Origin: Carnegiea gigantea
Taxonomy: Eukaryota; Streptophyta; Magnoliopsida; Caryophyllales; Cactaceae
Length of the DNA stretch: 64,000 nucleotides
Assembly: GCA_029747015.1 (NCBI GenBank)
Contig: JAKOGI010002255.1
Location: 15,001 to 79,000 of the forward strand
Direction: 5' to 3'
Part shown: one piece after another, positions 33,085-46,071 of the stretch
Numbering within the stretch: the first letter of the stretch is position 1
How the letters are laid out: each line of letters opens with the position of its first letter
Notes under the pieces: model-generated
What the model was told of the DNA's origin: nothing
Database searches by the model: none
What the model saw: the letters and a program-made list of their open reading frames with translations, nothing else
Made by a program: the position numbers and the translations under genes

Positions 33085-34778
33085 CTGTAGCCTTAATAAA
33101 CAAACATCCCAACAGGGTACATAGTCTCGACATGACCTCGATATTTATCATTAATGCCCTCAAAAATCACATGGTAAATTTTCTATTTCTCATAATATCG
33201 ATCAACAAATTGACCATGAGATTCATTCAATCTACTCAATATCTCCAAAATACTTCATGTTCAAATTGAGGAAAAAAGAAATTACCATTTGTTTTAAAAT
33301 TTTGTAAGTTTTTCAATTTTTAGTATCTTCACATTTTTTTAAAAATTTTTGATTTTTCTAAAATTTTTTTTGGGATTTCTTTCAAAAAATAAACTAAACT
33401 AAGTCATCACTAATGACGAAATAAACAAAGCAAAACAAAATATATAGAACTAATAACAAAGTAACAAAGAAAAAGAAAATGTGACCTAATTGCATGCCGC
33501 TATCCCTGGCAACGGCGCCAAAAAAACATGTACAAGATTTTTAATGGTGAAATTATATGTCGTAAGCATACAGCTTTCGCTATAGTACTTGAGGATCGTC
33601 TCCTCAGGGAAGTTGGATGAAATTAGGCCATGGCCAAATAAATCATTCTAAACATAATTAAACTATCCTAAGCAATGAAATAAGCCAAAATTAACTATAT
33701 TAATCTAAACACAACCCATAAATTAATTATATATAATTAAACTATAAATGACTAAGTTCCCTAAGATTTGAACTAAATCATATGAATAACACTAAAAGAA
33801 AAATTAATAGCAGCAATAGCAAGTAAAAAGAAAACATCAAAGAAACTAAATTCCTTAAACAAGCAAACTAAAGGGAAATCAAACCTTCTACTTTAGTGGT
33901 AGCTTGAACAATTTCCTAAATAAAACTCCAAAATCCATATTATTAATGTGCTCAAAGCTTGGCCAAACCTCGAAAAGTCTTCAACCAAAAGAAACCAGAA
34001 AAGCAAGTGCAAAACTCAAAAGCGTTTAGGTGACAAAGCGAAGGCATAAAACAGACGAGGGAAACCATGAACAGATTCAAGATTAGAGGAAAGGGAAGGA
34101 TGGAAATAGGACATGAGAATAGGACATCCTTACCCTTTATGAACTTAGCCCCTGCCTCTACTCGATGTCCATTAATGGAGGGTCCTAAATACCTAAAAAT
34201 TGAAACAGAATCATTGTGTTGAATCAGAAATGAAGAAGATGAAACAAGGGAAGAGGTAGATGAAGTTGGGCAAGGGCAACCGAGTTAGCTGAAGCCAAAC
34301 CCAATTCACACACTAAAATACAGAGAAATCGACAACTCTATAGCCAGATGAACATCTTCAATTACAATGAAAATATGGAAGAAGAAGGGTCCATAGAGCA
34401 CATTGCTACTATTTGCATGCCCCTATCCTCCCGCTCTCCCGACCTTCAAGTCAGGCTGGTTGTAGTGGTAGTGGTGGTGGCGACGGCCAAGGGTTTTTAG
34501 AACCCTAACCCTCGAACTGCTCATGCTAACTCGACCCCTCTCTCTCTTTTCACTGCAACGAACGGATGACTAGCAGTGCCGCCGTCACCGCCATGCCCAC
34601 TGTTGAGACACCTTGTCGGTAACCTCCGTCGTCCCTGACGCTTGGCCGCACTCTCGTTTCCCTCTCTCTATACTTGATCTATAACCTTCTCTCTCTGTTG
34701 TTGTGGTTGCTGTGTGGGACGACCGGAGGATGCGTTGGTGGCCAGCCGATCGCCGGCATGGTGGCAACACATCGTCGC

Positions 34779-35293
34779 TAGGACTGACCTAAAAATCGAA
34801 ACCAAAAAACCGAACCGAAAAACCAGTTAACCAGTTTGATTTTTCTAAAAATTCGGTTTGGCTAACCGAATAGAAAAAATTTTGCGGTTCGGTTTCGGTT
34901 TCGATTCGGCTATTTGAGATTCAGTTAACTGCACGATTAACCAACAGTTGACCGAAACCAAAACTTACACGTTTATTCAAAAAAACTAAATTTTATGTTG
35001 GTCAATTGTAAATTTTATAATTATTAAAGATAAGATTAAACATACAATAATGTGTAAATTAATATTTGGTGTCTCAAATAGTTAAATTAATTTAAAAAGG
35101 AGTGAAAATTGAAAATTAACTTAAATTAACGGCTAACTGGTAACCAAAGCGAAAATCCGATTCACTGAGCCGAAAATTCGGTTAACTGAATTTTCTGGTC
35201 CGATTACGGTTCACATTTTTGCCGAACCGAAAAATTCGGTTACCCAATTTTCGGTTAACCAAATTTTCGGTTAATTGGTTTTGATCACCCCAA
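34779..35293. mobile_element. Small hAT-type element (515 bp) in the Athila-like LTR
   Basis: Identical 8-bp duplications ATCGTCGC flank it (34771-34778 and 35294-35301), the size used by hAT elements. The ends are TAGGACTGACCTAAAA and, reversed, TTGGGGTGATCAAAAC, an imperfect inverted repeat. The interior repeats CCGAACCGAAAA / TTCGGTTAACCGAA motifs in both orientations near each end. No coding sequence, so it is a MITE-like non-autonomous copy. Confidence 0.85.
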
Positions 35294-35466
35294 ATCGTCG
35301 CCCCTCCCCCCTCTCTCTATCAATGATGTTGGGCTGTAGAGGGGGTCGCAGAATACCTCTCTACTTTCCCTTTTCAATCTCAAGAAGGGCTTCATCCCCC
35401 CTATTCTTTTACCCCCTTTTTTGTTGCTGTTTAATACCCAACTCAACTTAAGACTCCTAGCCTACA

Positions 35467-35703
35467 ATTAAACGCATTAAGCCTAACACTCGGTCTGACT
35501 TTCGACGAAGTGTTATTTTATGCTCGTAAATGCATCATGAAATTTCAAAACTAATAATAGTAATAATTTCATTTTTAATGAGGTTACCCACTTAAACAAA
35601 CACATAGTATTAGCCTAACTTTCTACAATGAAAAAATTACAGCCGATCAAATCGCTAGGAAAATTCATTAGCTACCACAAATTAAAAATCGTGGTTATTA
35701 CAT
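35467..35703. repeat. Possible Gypsy LTR tail
   Basis: It contains CTAATAATAGTAATAATTTC and CACTTAAACAAACACATAG and ends near AATCGTGGTTATTACA. This resembles the final part of the solo LTR (17829-18072: ACTAATAATAACAATAGTAA ... GGTATTACA). No duplication was found. Confidence 0.35.
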
Positions 35704-36572
35704 CAGGCACATTTATTGCTTGTATTCTTCAAGAATTTGAATGTTTTCCAAACTATACAATTTCATGTAACATTCATGCAATGAATCAGTTTCAACAATG
35801 TTTTGTCACTTAATTAAGGGGCCTCATTAGTTATCAAGCATCAAGGCTTACGCCCCTCAGTTCACCCACATGGCCTCAGCTCAGGCTTCCTGATCAGCCC
35901 AGGAGGTATACACTTATTTCAATAATCGCTCAAACGTCAACGGGGTTTCCACTTCTATATAACAATCGACAAAGCATTTTTAACTATAGTCTCTCGCTCT
36001 CTTATTTTTGAACTAAAATGCATTGAAATGCGAGCATATAACAAAATTGTTCTAAAAGTTCATTTTACGGTATGGGGATAAAGGTATTAGGGTTCAGCTC
36101 AATTTTTAATTTTTTTTGTATTTTCTATTTTAGGGAGGAACAAGTGGATAGACCTGTCCCTAAAAAGTAGAAGGAAGTAAGAAGTAGAAGAAAGACCAGT
36201 GACTTCTGTAATTTAACGTCGTTAAATTATCACAGTGGATTTTGGTCCAGCATGGTGACTTAACACAGCTTAAAGGTCATGTGGGTTATATTTTTAATAA
36301 ACATGCCTAATTTGGAGTATTAAGAGACACTCAATCTTGTTATATTCCAGTTATGTTGAAGCTAAATTGTAGTTTGACGTTGTCTTGCATGCTTCCAGCT
36401 TAATAGGACTTGTAAATGTGAATATGGTACAGTTAAGGTTGAGTAGTTATCATATAGCCTTGTCCAACTTAGGATTGCGGGAGTGCCCCCAATCATTGAG
36501 ACTTCCATTGCATGCATGATAGTATACAATCAGATTAAGCTAATCAAGTAATTAGGGATTGGGGGTGTTACA
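35704..36572 (+). repeat. Possible Gypsy 5' LTR (start not defined)
   Basis: It ends GGGATTGGGGGTGTTACA at 36572 and is followed by a degenerate initiator-Met primer site. I could not place its left end or find a partner LTR in the window. Confidence 0.4.
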
Positions 36573-36576
36573 GTTC

Positions 36577-36590
36577 TGGTATCAAAAGCC
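36577..36590 (+). other. Degenerate tRNA-iMet primer binding site
   Basis: TGGTATCAAAAGCC matches TGGTATCAGAGCC with two differences and lies four bases after an LTR-like end. Confidence 0.5.
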
Positions 36591-39500
36591 AAGTTTGAGG
36601 GGCCACTGTGAGCTAGGGGTGCTTATGAATTGCATTGGATTAGTTAAATTGGATGTTGACTATGAATTCATGTGTATGAGTGCATAATGAGAATGCGTTA
36701 GTAAACATTTACTTGACTCTCAACCCTTGGTATTAAGGCCAACAATATTGTTTGGTAACACCTTAGGAACTTCACTATTAGTAAAGTAGAGAAAGGAAGC
36801 ATTCAAGTGGCCTCCTATTAACATACATCTTCCCAAGAAGTTTACCACGCTCATAGCAATATTTTTATAAAATTTAGAGTTACCTGTTTGTCTTGTACGA
36901 ATAATTTTAATCAAGAGGATTCGTTAAGACGCATAGATATGCTTAATATTTGGGAAGGGTTTTGTTCAGGGCATGATGTGAGGGTCTTATTAACAACTTG
37001 TTATGTGATTAACATGGTGTCAAACTACATCTGACTTATTAGATAGAGGAAATGCATAATGTTGCAATATCTTTGTGATGAATCAATATGAAATAGCCAT
37101 TGCAATATTGTATATGTTTATGGGCCTATCACACCATCGTAGTGACTGCAATAGTAATTTACTATAGTGAATTATATGCTGGCAGTTCAATAGTTTATGG
37201 TATGTTATTTGGTATTATGTGGGTTGTATACGGAAAAATCACGCTGTCATACAAAGGAGGTGTTATCATTAGTTGATTTCTAGACCATTTTAACTTATGT
37301 CGGCTACCATATGGTACGTGTATATAAGTCATTACACCTTAAAGCAAGTTTTACAATTTTGAAGGTAACAAAGAGGTAGAAAATACATAGATATGGGTTG
37401 TTGGTTAATGCGGCTTTGTGGCATTGACTCAGGTTATATAAATAAATGTGCCTCAATCAAGGTGACATTAAGTATTAAAAACTTTGAAAGTGGAGGAAAA
37501 TCCCTTTTGAGGTTTGAGATTGCATGATGTGGTTCAGCCTATAATGTGGACTTTTGTGTCAGGATATTGATAAAAGATTCTAATGAAATAGTATAAATGA
37601 TTCCTTATCTAGCTCCAGTCGATTAGGTTAAGGATATTGTGAGGTTGAGCTATGCTCATTATATCCTACAAAACAAATGAGACAAAGAAAATTTTATCAT
37701 GTAGTGCATATGGCGACACTATGAGTAGACTCCTTGGCACGAGGATTAGACCCAAAAGAAAAGAAAAAAAAAAAAAAGAGAGAAGAGGAGCATGAATGAA
37801 AAATGTGTTGTATTCCTTATATTATCAAAAATAGAAGGATCTAAATTATTGTGGTCATAGGAGCAAAGTGATGTTATAAGGAATAAAGACCATGAGGAAT
37901 AATTCGATAAAAGCAAATGACTTAGAGAGAACAAGTGGAGGAGAAAACAAAAGATACTTAGATGTTGGAATCATCAAAGAAATAAAAGTGGCAGTTACTG
38001 ACCTTAAGCATACTCATTGTGTAGTGAGCAACTACTTACATAGATGAAACTATCGAAAAAGGCTCCAGGATGCACTATACATGCATACAGATTCTTTACT
38101 TTTTTTTAGCCGAAATTCTAGAGGTTATAATTTATATTCCTGCTGATAGGTGGATAAGGTTCAACAAGATTTGAGGAATAAGTGTTCTATGGAGGAGCAT
38201 AATATAAGGACAATGGTTCTACACATTAAACTCAAGGAACTTAAAGTTAAGGCGCCACAATTCATGCTAGTAAGAAATTAGGAGTGGCAACTTTAGTACA
38301 TTGCGTGGACTCTATAGGATTATTACTAGTGATTTTATAAAATTGAGATGCCAAGTTCTGTACTGCTAGGGCATAACTCCAGGTGCAACGACCATAGATT
38401 ATAGGGAAATGAGCTATGATAAGGCTCCACACAAGGGCTAAAAACCTAGACAACTCTCATTGAGTGTATTAAACCCATGCAACTTTAGTTGCATGAGTCT
38501 TTGGATTGATCTAAAAGGGTTAGAAGTAACATTTGGCCAGTTAACAATAGATCTTCCTCATATATCATTATATAATTTTATGACCCTGTTGGTGTCTTTG
38601 ACCTCTTTGGTTACAACCTAGAGCTAGTCAACCCCGTCATATGTAATAACACAATCTAACCTGTACTTCCTTCTTGAGTCACATCAATGTCGTTTGCTTT
38701 AGTAATCCTTGATTGTGCATCCTTTTTGTCGTTGGATTACCTCATGACATCAATCTTTGTATGGAATGCCCATCACCAAGGCAAGATATGCCCTTTTGGT
38801 TTTTCATAATTTTCCAAGGTTTGCTTAGTTCTTACCAACATCCCTTCACTAATAACATGGCTTTAGTTCATAACCGACTTTGATTTCTATTATCTTATTT
38901 TGCCACTACTCTTGAATTCATTGCATTTAAAAGGGTGTTCCTCTTTCATATATGTGAATTCAGATTGAGTATGCTGATGAACAAAAACTATTCATACTTG
39001 CAGTGCTTTAAACGCGTTTCTTAACCCTCTCTAAGGTTGCTAACTATATATCTTTGTGGGTGTAACTTAAGCTTTTATGGCAATGCCTTGAATATTGGCT
39101 CACCTTGTTCCTTACTTCCTTTGTCACCCACTTATGTGTGCCACTATGAGCTCTCCATTCAGCTTTACAACCTGGGCCATTATTTTCCTCTCATAATCCT
39201 AGGGGATAAATTAGGAACCATCGTGACTTTTTCTTCTTACCATCACACAAATCTATATGTAGATTTCTATATAACTAATGAAAGTTACCCTTGTTAACGT
39301 CCTGTTTCGAGTATTTACACCCTGGTTTCTATAGGTGCAGAATTTCATAGTCTAATTTTAGGTTAGTACCTTGTACTTGCTTTTCTTCGCAGATAACGAT
39401 ATTCAATTTGGCCTTAAACATTTGATCACCAACTAAATTGCTTATTTTGCCTATTAGTTTAGCTTTTAAATTAACATCGGATGTTGTTGTTCATGTGCAA

Positions 39501-42065
39501 CTAATATTTGAAACTATTTGACTCTTATTGCCCTCCATCATTGAACTATGAATGCTTACTCTTCATTTCATTTTATCTGCCTCATAATACTATTTTCTTT
39601 ATGCATCATTTCATAATCTGCCATTTGTTCTTTCATTAAAAATTCTAATATCTATAATATTCTTATTACTCTCAGTCATTACTTTGCTTCTCCCTTAATC
39701 ATCTGGACTTATGTATTGGCATCACCTCATTGCTATTACATGTCTTCTTGACCCAAATATTTGCTTGAAAGATCTAAATTGACATCCAAACCTTGCTGAT
39801 TAGAGTTTGTCTTTTGTATTAATGCTCTTTGTTATAACATCTCTTATATTTGTTTGATTTGCCATATCTTTGAAATTTGATTTCTTTAATGTTATTTGAT
39901 TTCCCTTTTCATTCCAAACCTTTGGAGTTTTGCGAATTGAATCCTCATGAGGGCTTGTACCTTTTTTCTAGCATTCCTATTTTGGTTTTAAATGGTTATC
40001 TACGTTCCGATACCTTTGATTTTCATCCTTTTCTTCTTCATTCCGCTAAAAGCATATTTGCTACATATATCTTACACCTTGTTTATTCATAGCATGTCAA
40101 GCTTGTTTTGGATTAAAGAGACACTTAAGCTCTCACTAAGCGTGCATAAATTTTGATTGTTGTAATCCCTCCATTCTTCTTGCTTTTAAGCATTACTCCT
40201 CATAATACTGTTGTTAGGTAGTTGATCTTGCTTCGTGTGAGCAAGGGCATATTCCTGTGAGTTCATTTTAGAAACAAATCCAAGATGTTCCACACTCCAC
40301 TTGTCCAAACCCATCTATCGAACTGATCATATTAATTGTGGCTAGAAGGATAGCTTGTTGAAACTCAGTTGCTACTATTTTGTTTGTTATTCAACTATAA
40401 AATCCAAGTGTAATTAAACTAGCTTTCTCTTATAAAATGGTTCGATCTATTTCCTTCTAACCTCTTTTTGGTCATTATATTATGATTTTGACATTTAACC
40501 ACACTTTGGTGAGAAGTTTAGGAACCGTCCACCCTCGTATTCATCGCAGGCCTCAAATAACTCCATTTCATTTCTATCCATACAGTGGAATGGCTTGGAA
40601 TAGCTTGGCTAAGCGATGAGGACTCTTATTAAAAGTGGCACTAATTGAGCGAACAATCTTATCTTTCTATTTTGGATACTCTAATCTATTATCACTTTAT
40701 AAAAAATAAAATTTCTAAATACCCATCCTAATTAAGATGGGGTAGGATATTTATCCTAATCATTGACAACACTCAAGAGGCATCAAAAATCTATTAGTTT
40801 CTCCTATGGCCCATGCTTACTAACTGTGATCCTTATGGTCTTCTATTTTTGAATTCTTGACATACTCATAGTTATTTTTATTCTCGCCATCCAATGACAA
40901 TTCCTCCTTTATCATTCATTTTTAATTTTGTTGTTTATATCTTTTGTGGGTAATGACTCCCTTGATTACCATCTTCATCATTCTTATCCTTGGCTATGTT
41001 CATCTTTAGTGTCAAATTAGGGCTAGAGCAAACTTTTGACTAGTTTGATGAGGGAAGGTTATGTAAATAAGGGAAAAGAAGATAAAATACAAAATATACC
41101 AGTAGTGCCAGCATGAAAGGGACTATGGACTCAAGTCACAGGATGACATCAAATCTCTAGAAGGGTGAAATCTTTCAATAAGGGTATGATCTCAAACAAT
41201 GCCTACTTTTTTTTCCATCATTTTAACAAATCAAGTTATCTACACTATTATACAATAGCAATATAGTGATGATGTGAATTTTTTCTAAATTCTCATAAAT
41301 TAAAGTTTTTAGACCATTGGATACAATTTTTCTCTTGTTCTGAATTGTTACTTCAATTTTGATTATATTTAACTAAATTTCTAAATTTTTCTAAATTACT
41401 ATTGCTTAAATTTTTGACTATATTAAAATAAATTCCAAAAATTTCTTAAGTTGATTCACGTACTGTGTTGTATATAATAAGGGGTGTAAAAGCTGCAAAT
41501 ACACTGATTCTGCATATTCTCTCATAGTTGCTTCCGGTCATTTCTCCTTTCTTTTCTTCTTATTTTTCTTTCTTCTGTATATTAAAGTTTTTTAAACGGT
41601 TAATTATATATATTATGTAAAGGTGATGCACTAGCAATTTAGCATACATGCATGAATATTAGCTTTGTTCTAGCATTTGTTATGGATATATTAATCATCA
41701 TTTGCGCAAACAAATAAATTGATAAATTATAGTCCAGATAGAGACCAATGATGCAAATGCTAATGCCCAAAAAAAGGGGTGTATATTACTTTAATTTGAA
41801 AATGAAAATCATTAAAAGAAAGATGTATATTTTTCATGCACTCATTTTTCTGTTGTCTTTTTACTGGAATGTTTATATTTCTCTTGGGCTAAGTTTTCTT
41901 TTTATATTTTACAATTTGTACGAATCAAAATACCATAAGGAGATGTCTTCATCGATCGTGTAGGTATACTCTCATATCATTAATTCTTTTCTAAAAAAGT
42001 TAAGGTAACCAACTATTAAACTTTTAATTTTATCTACTTGCATATTTGTATGTGTATGTGTATAT
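36591..42065. other. Unassigned, mostly AT-rich DNA after the Gypsy primer site
   Basis: No frame longer than about 86 codons and no gag, protease, RT or integrase motif on either strand. It may be the decayed interior of a Gypsy element lacking coding capacity. Minor features are a poly(A)-like purine run near 37755-37785 and pyrimidine-rich stretches near 41535-41580. Confidence 0.4.
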
Positions 42066-45000
42066 GATTACTTGTGTTGGAAGAACAAGATGGTAGAAAA
42101 AAATGTTGAATTTTTGGATTATACACACAAGTTGCCACTGTTCAAATTTCTGTAAATTATTAGTGTGGCAAAAAATTCCGAAAACTTTACTGTAGGTTCT
42201 CCACTATGTTTTACAATTTTCTAACAGTTTTAGTGAATTGTAGAGATGTATTTTGTGAGCTATGAGTTTTTGAACAAAACTGCACTGTTGGTTAGTGAAG
42301 AATTTGCCAACTGTTTCAATTACTGTAAGTTATTGGGTTGGAGAAAATTTATGAACCTTTTACTATAGAATCAACATGCTATTTGAAAATTTCTTGTAAA
42401 TTTTTATGTATTTTGGATTTTTGGTTTGTGAGTTATGAACTTTTGATTGGAATCACCTTGTTTTAGTGCATGATTTTGTCTATTATTTCAATTCCTAGGA
42501 GTCATTTGCTTGGTGAAAAATTGAGAACATTTTACTGTATATTCTCTATGACACTTGGATATTTTATGTAAAGTTTCATAAATTTTTTATGTGTATCTTA
42601 TGATTTATATATTTTTGATTGAAATCTCCCTGTTTTAATATAAATCTCAAAATTTTATCAAAAAACAAATTTCAAAAACTATTATTCGTATAATATATCC
42701 AAATAATTAGGAAAAAATTCATCTTAAGCTAAACGCATATAGATTTTTGATCAGAGTACTTGGGTTGCAAGAAAAAATGATCAAAAAAGAAGTTAAATTT
42801 TCAAATTTTACAGATAGCTTGCCAGTATTTGAATTTTTGTGAATTTTTAGAGTGGCAAAAAATTCCAAAACTTTTATTGTAGGTTCACTACTATGTTCTG
42901 CAATTTTATAAAACATTTTGTGAATTGTAGAGGTGTGTTTTATGAGTTATGAGTTTTTGCGCGAAATTGTCTAGTTGGTTAGTGCAGAATTTGCCAACTG
43001 TTTTAATTACTGTGAGTTATTGAATTGGAGAAAAGTTATGAAACTTTTACTATAGAATCTACATGTTACTTGGAAAGTTTTTCTAAATTTTTATGCATTT
43101 TGGATGTTTAGTTTGTGAGTTATGAACTTTTGATTAATTGTCCTATTTAAGTGCATGATTTCATCTATTGTTTCAATTTCTAGGAATTGTTTGCTTGTTG
43201 AAAATTTCTAAACATTTTACTACATATTATCTATGATGCTTGGCTATTTGCTGTAAATTTTCATAAATGCTTTATGCGTATCTAATGATTTATGTATTTT
43301 TATTGGAATCTTCTCGTCTTAATGTAAATCTTAAAAAATAATATTCCTATAATATATCCAAATAATTAGGGAAAAACTCATATAGATTATAATTAACTTT
43401 CCTTAAGCTAAACTCACATAGATTTTTGGATTGATTACTTGTCTTGGAAGAAAAAGATGGCAGAAAAGAGGTTGAATTTTCAAATTTTACTAACAACTTG
43501 CCATTGTTTGCATTTCTGTGAATTATTGGAGCGCCAAAAAATTCCAAAACTTTTACTACAGGTTCACTTTATGTTTTAAAATTTTCTAAAAATTTTAGTG
43601 AATTTTAGAGGTTTATTTATGAATTATGAATTTTTAAATGAAACTGCCTGTTGGTTAGTGCAAAATTCACCAACTGTTTCGATTACTATGAGTCATTGGG
43701 TTTGAGAGAAGTTATGAAACTTTTACTATAGAATCTACATATTATTTGGAAATTTCCTGTAAATTTGTATGCATTTTGAATGTTTGATTTGTGGGTTATG
43801 AACTTTTGATTGGAATTGTCCTATTTCAGTGCATGAGTTCCTCTATTGTTTCAGTTTCTACGAGTTATTTGCTTGGTGAAAAATTGTGAAAATTTTACTG
43901 TATATTCTCTATGATACTTAACTATTTTCTGTAAAGTTTTATAAATTTTTGATGTGTATCTTATGATTTATGTATTTTGGGTTGAAATCTCCCTGTTTTA
44001 ATGTAAATCTCAAAAAACATATTATTCCTATAATATATCCAAACAATTAAAAACAACCATATAGATTATAATTAACATTAGTTAAGCTAAACTCATATAG
44101 ATTTTTGGATTGATTGCTTGTGTTTGAAGAATACGATGGCAAAAAAAGAGGTTGAATTTTCATATTTTACAGACAACTCACCACTGTTCGAATTTTTGTA
44201 TATTATTGAAGTGGCGAAAAATTCCAAGCATTTTAATGTAGGTTCACTACTATGTTTTACAATTTTCTGAAAATCTTAGTCAATTTCAGAGGTTTATTTT
44301 GCGCATTTATGAATGTTTGAATGAAACTACCCTGTTGGTTAGTGCAAAATTCACCAACTGTTTCCATTACTATGAGTTATTGGGTTGGAGAAAAATTATG
44401 AAACTTTTAATATAGAATATACATGTTATTTGGAACATTCTTATAAATTTTTATGTATTTCAGATGTTTAGTTTGTGAGTTATGAACTTTTGATTGGAAT
44501 TATCCTGTTTAGTGCATGATTTCGCCTATTGTTTCAATTTCTAGGCATTATTTGCTTGGCAAACGATTATGAAGATTTTACTATATATTCTCTATGATGA
44601 TTGACTCTGTAAATTTGCATAAATATGAACTATGTGTTTTTGATTGAAATCTCCCTATTTTATTGTAAATCTCAAAAACAATTGTTCCTATATATCCAAA
44701 TAATTAGGAAAAAACACATATAGATTATAATTACAATTCATTTAATTAAAGTAATATAGATTTTTGGATTGATTACTTGTATTTGAAGAACAAGATGGTA
44801 GAAAAAGAGATCAAATTTTCAAAATTTACATACAACTTGCTAGTTTTCGAATTTCTGTGAATTATTGAAATTGCGAAAATTTCTAAAACTTTTGCTGCTG
44901 GTTCACTACTGTGCTTTCCAATTTTTTGAAAATTTTAGTGAATTTTAGAGGTGTATTTTATGAGTTAGCAATTTTTTAAACGAAACTGTCCTATTGGTTA

Positions 45001-45680
45001 GTGTCGAATTCACCAACTATTTCAATTAATGTGTGTTATTGGGTTGGGAAAATTTTTGAAACTCTTACTATAAAATCTATATGTTATTTGGAAATTTGCT
45101 ATAAATTGTTATGTAATTTTGATGAGTTATGAACTTTTTGGTTGGAATTGCCCTGTTTTGGTCCATGATTTCGTCTATTATTTCAATTTCTACGAGTTAT
45201 TTGCTCAATGAAAAATCGTGAAACTTTTATTGTATATTCTCTATGATACTTGGCTCTTTTCTGTAAATTTGCATAAATTTTTGATGTGTATCTTATGGTT
45301 AAATGTATTTTTGACTGAAATCTCCTTGTCTTAATGTAAGTCTCAAAAACTATTATTCTATAATTTATCCAAATAGCTAGGAAAAAAATCATAAAGATTA
45401 TAATTAACTTTCCTTATGCTAAACACATATAGATTTTTGGACTGATTACTTGTGTTAGAAGAATGGGATGGTCGAAAAAGAGGTTAAATTTTCGGATTTT
45501 ACAGACGACGACTTGCCACTGTTTGAATTTCTATGAATTATTGAAGTGGCAAAACGTCCTAGCAATTTTATTGTAGGTTCATAATATGTTTTATAGTTTC
45601 TTGAACATTTTATTGAATTTTAGATGTGTATTTTATGAGTTATGAATTTTTGAACCAAACTGCTCTGTTGATTAGTGTAG
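42066..45680. repeat. Tandem array of ~660-700-bp higher-order units
   Basis: Units begin near GATTACTTGTGTTGGAAGAA at about 42066, 42757, 43433, 44112, 44773 and 45444; the sixth is partial. Each full unit holds three related segments of ~165-172 bp. The first segment starts TTGCCACTGTT (42132 in unit one), the second TTGCCAACTGTTTCAATTAC (42304) and the third TTTTGTCTATTATTTCAATT (42474). A ~180-bp spacer with TATAATATATCCAAATAATTAGG follows. Segments share TTTTACTxTAxxTTC, TTTTATGxGTTATGAxTTTTTG and CCTGTTTTAxTG blocks. No coding. Confidence 0.9.
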
Positions 45681-46026
45681 AATTATTACTAAGAACTTAA
45701 TTTTTAATGTAGGTACAAGAAGAGAAAGCGGATTCTTTGCCATTGGCTCCATGAATTAATGTATCATCATGTTATTTAACATGATTTATAATTTTGTTTT
45801 GATTACCTGTAATCTCTATCATACTTTACATCGTTTCTTTTACAGTCGTAGGCTGCTTTAATTATTGAGTTTCAATGGTTGTGCATAAAATTTCAATCTA
45901 TTCATATTTTTCAATAAATTTGAGCTTCCATTTTCTAAATTACAATATTAACTTTGTCTCTAATGAACTTTCCACTATTATGTTGACTATGTACACACAC
46001 ACCCACCCACACACACATATGTATTC

Positions 46027-46071
<45 letters not shown>

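Larger units (their letters stand above)
32660..35466 (-). mobile_element. Second Athila-like element, truncated (leader, gag-like scraps and 5' LTR)
   Basis: On the minus strand the LTR (about 35466 to 33529) is followed by a primer site at 33520-33503 (TGGCGCCGTTGCCAGGGA). A leader then reads GGCATGCAATTAGGTCA, matching GGCATGAGATTAGGTCA just after the primer site of the first element, so the two belong to one family in opposite orientation. The LTR end also resembles the first element's LTR end. The interior breaks off around 32660, and no 3' LTR is seen. The far end of the LTR near 35466 is uncertain. Confidence 0.7.

Noticed and set aside
36552..36572. Start of a minus-strand LTR (TGTAACACCCCCAATCCC)
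   Set aside because: The reverse complement does resemble an LTR start, but a tRNA-iMet-like primer site lies immediately to the right, which fits a plus-strand LTR end better.
42066..45680. CRISPR-like array
   Set aside because: The units are long (~680 bp), contiguous and diverged, without short identical repeats and unique spacers, and the DNA is plant nuclear in character.
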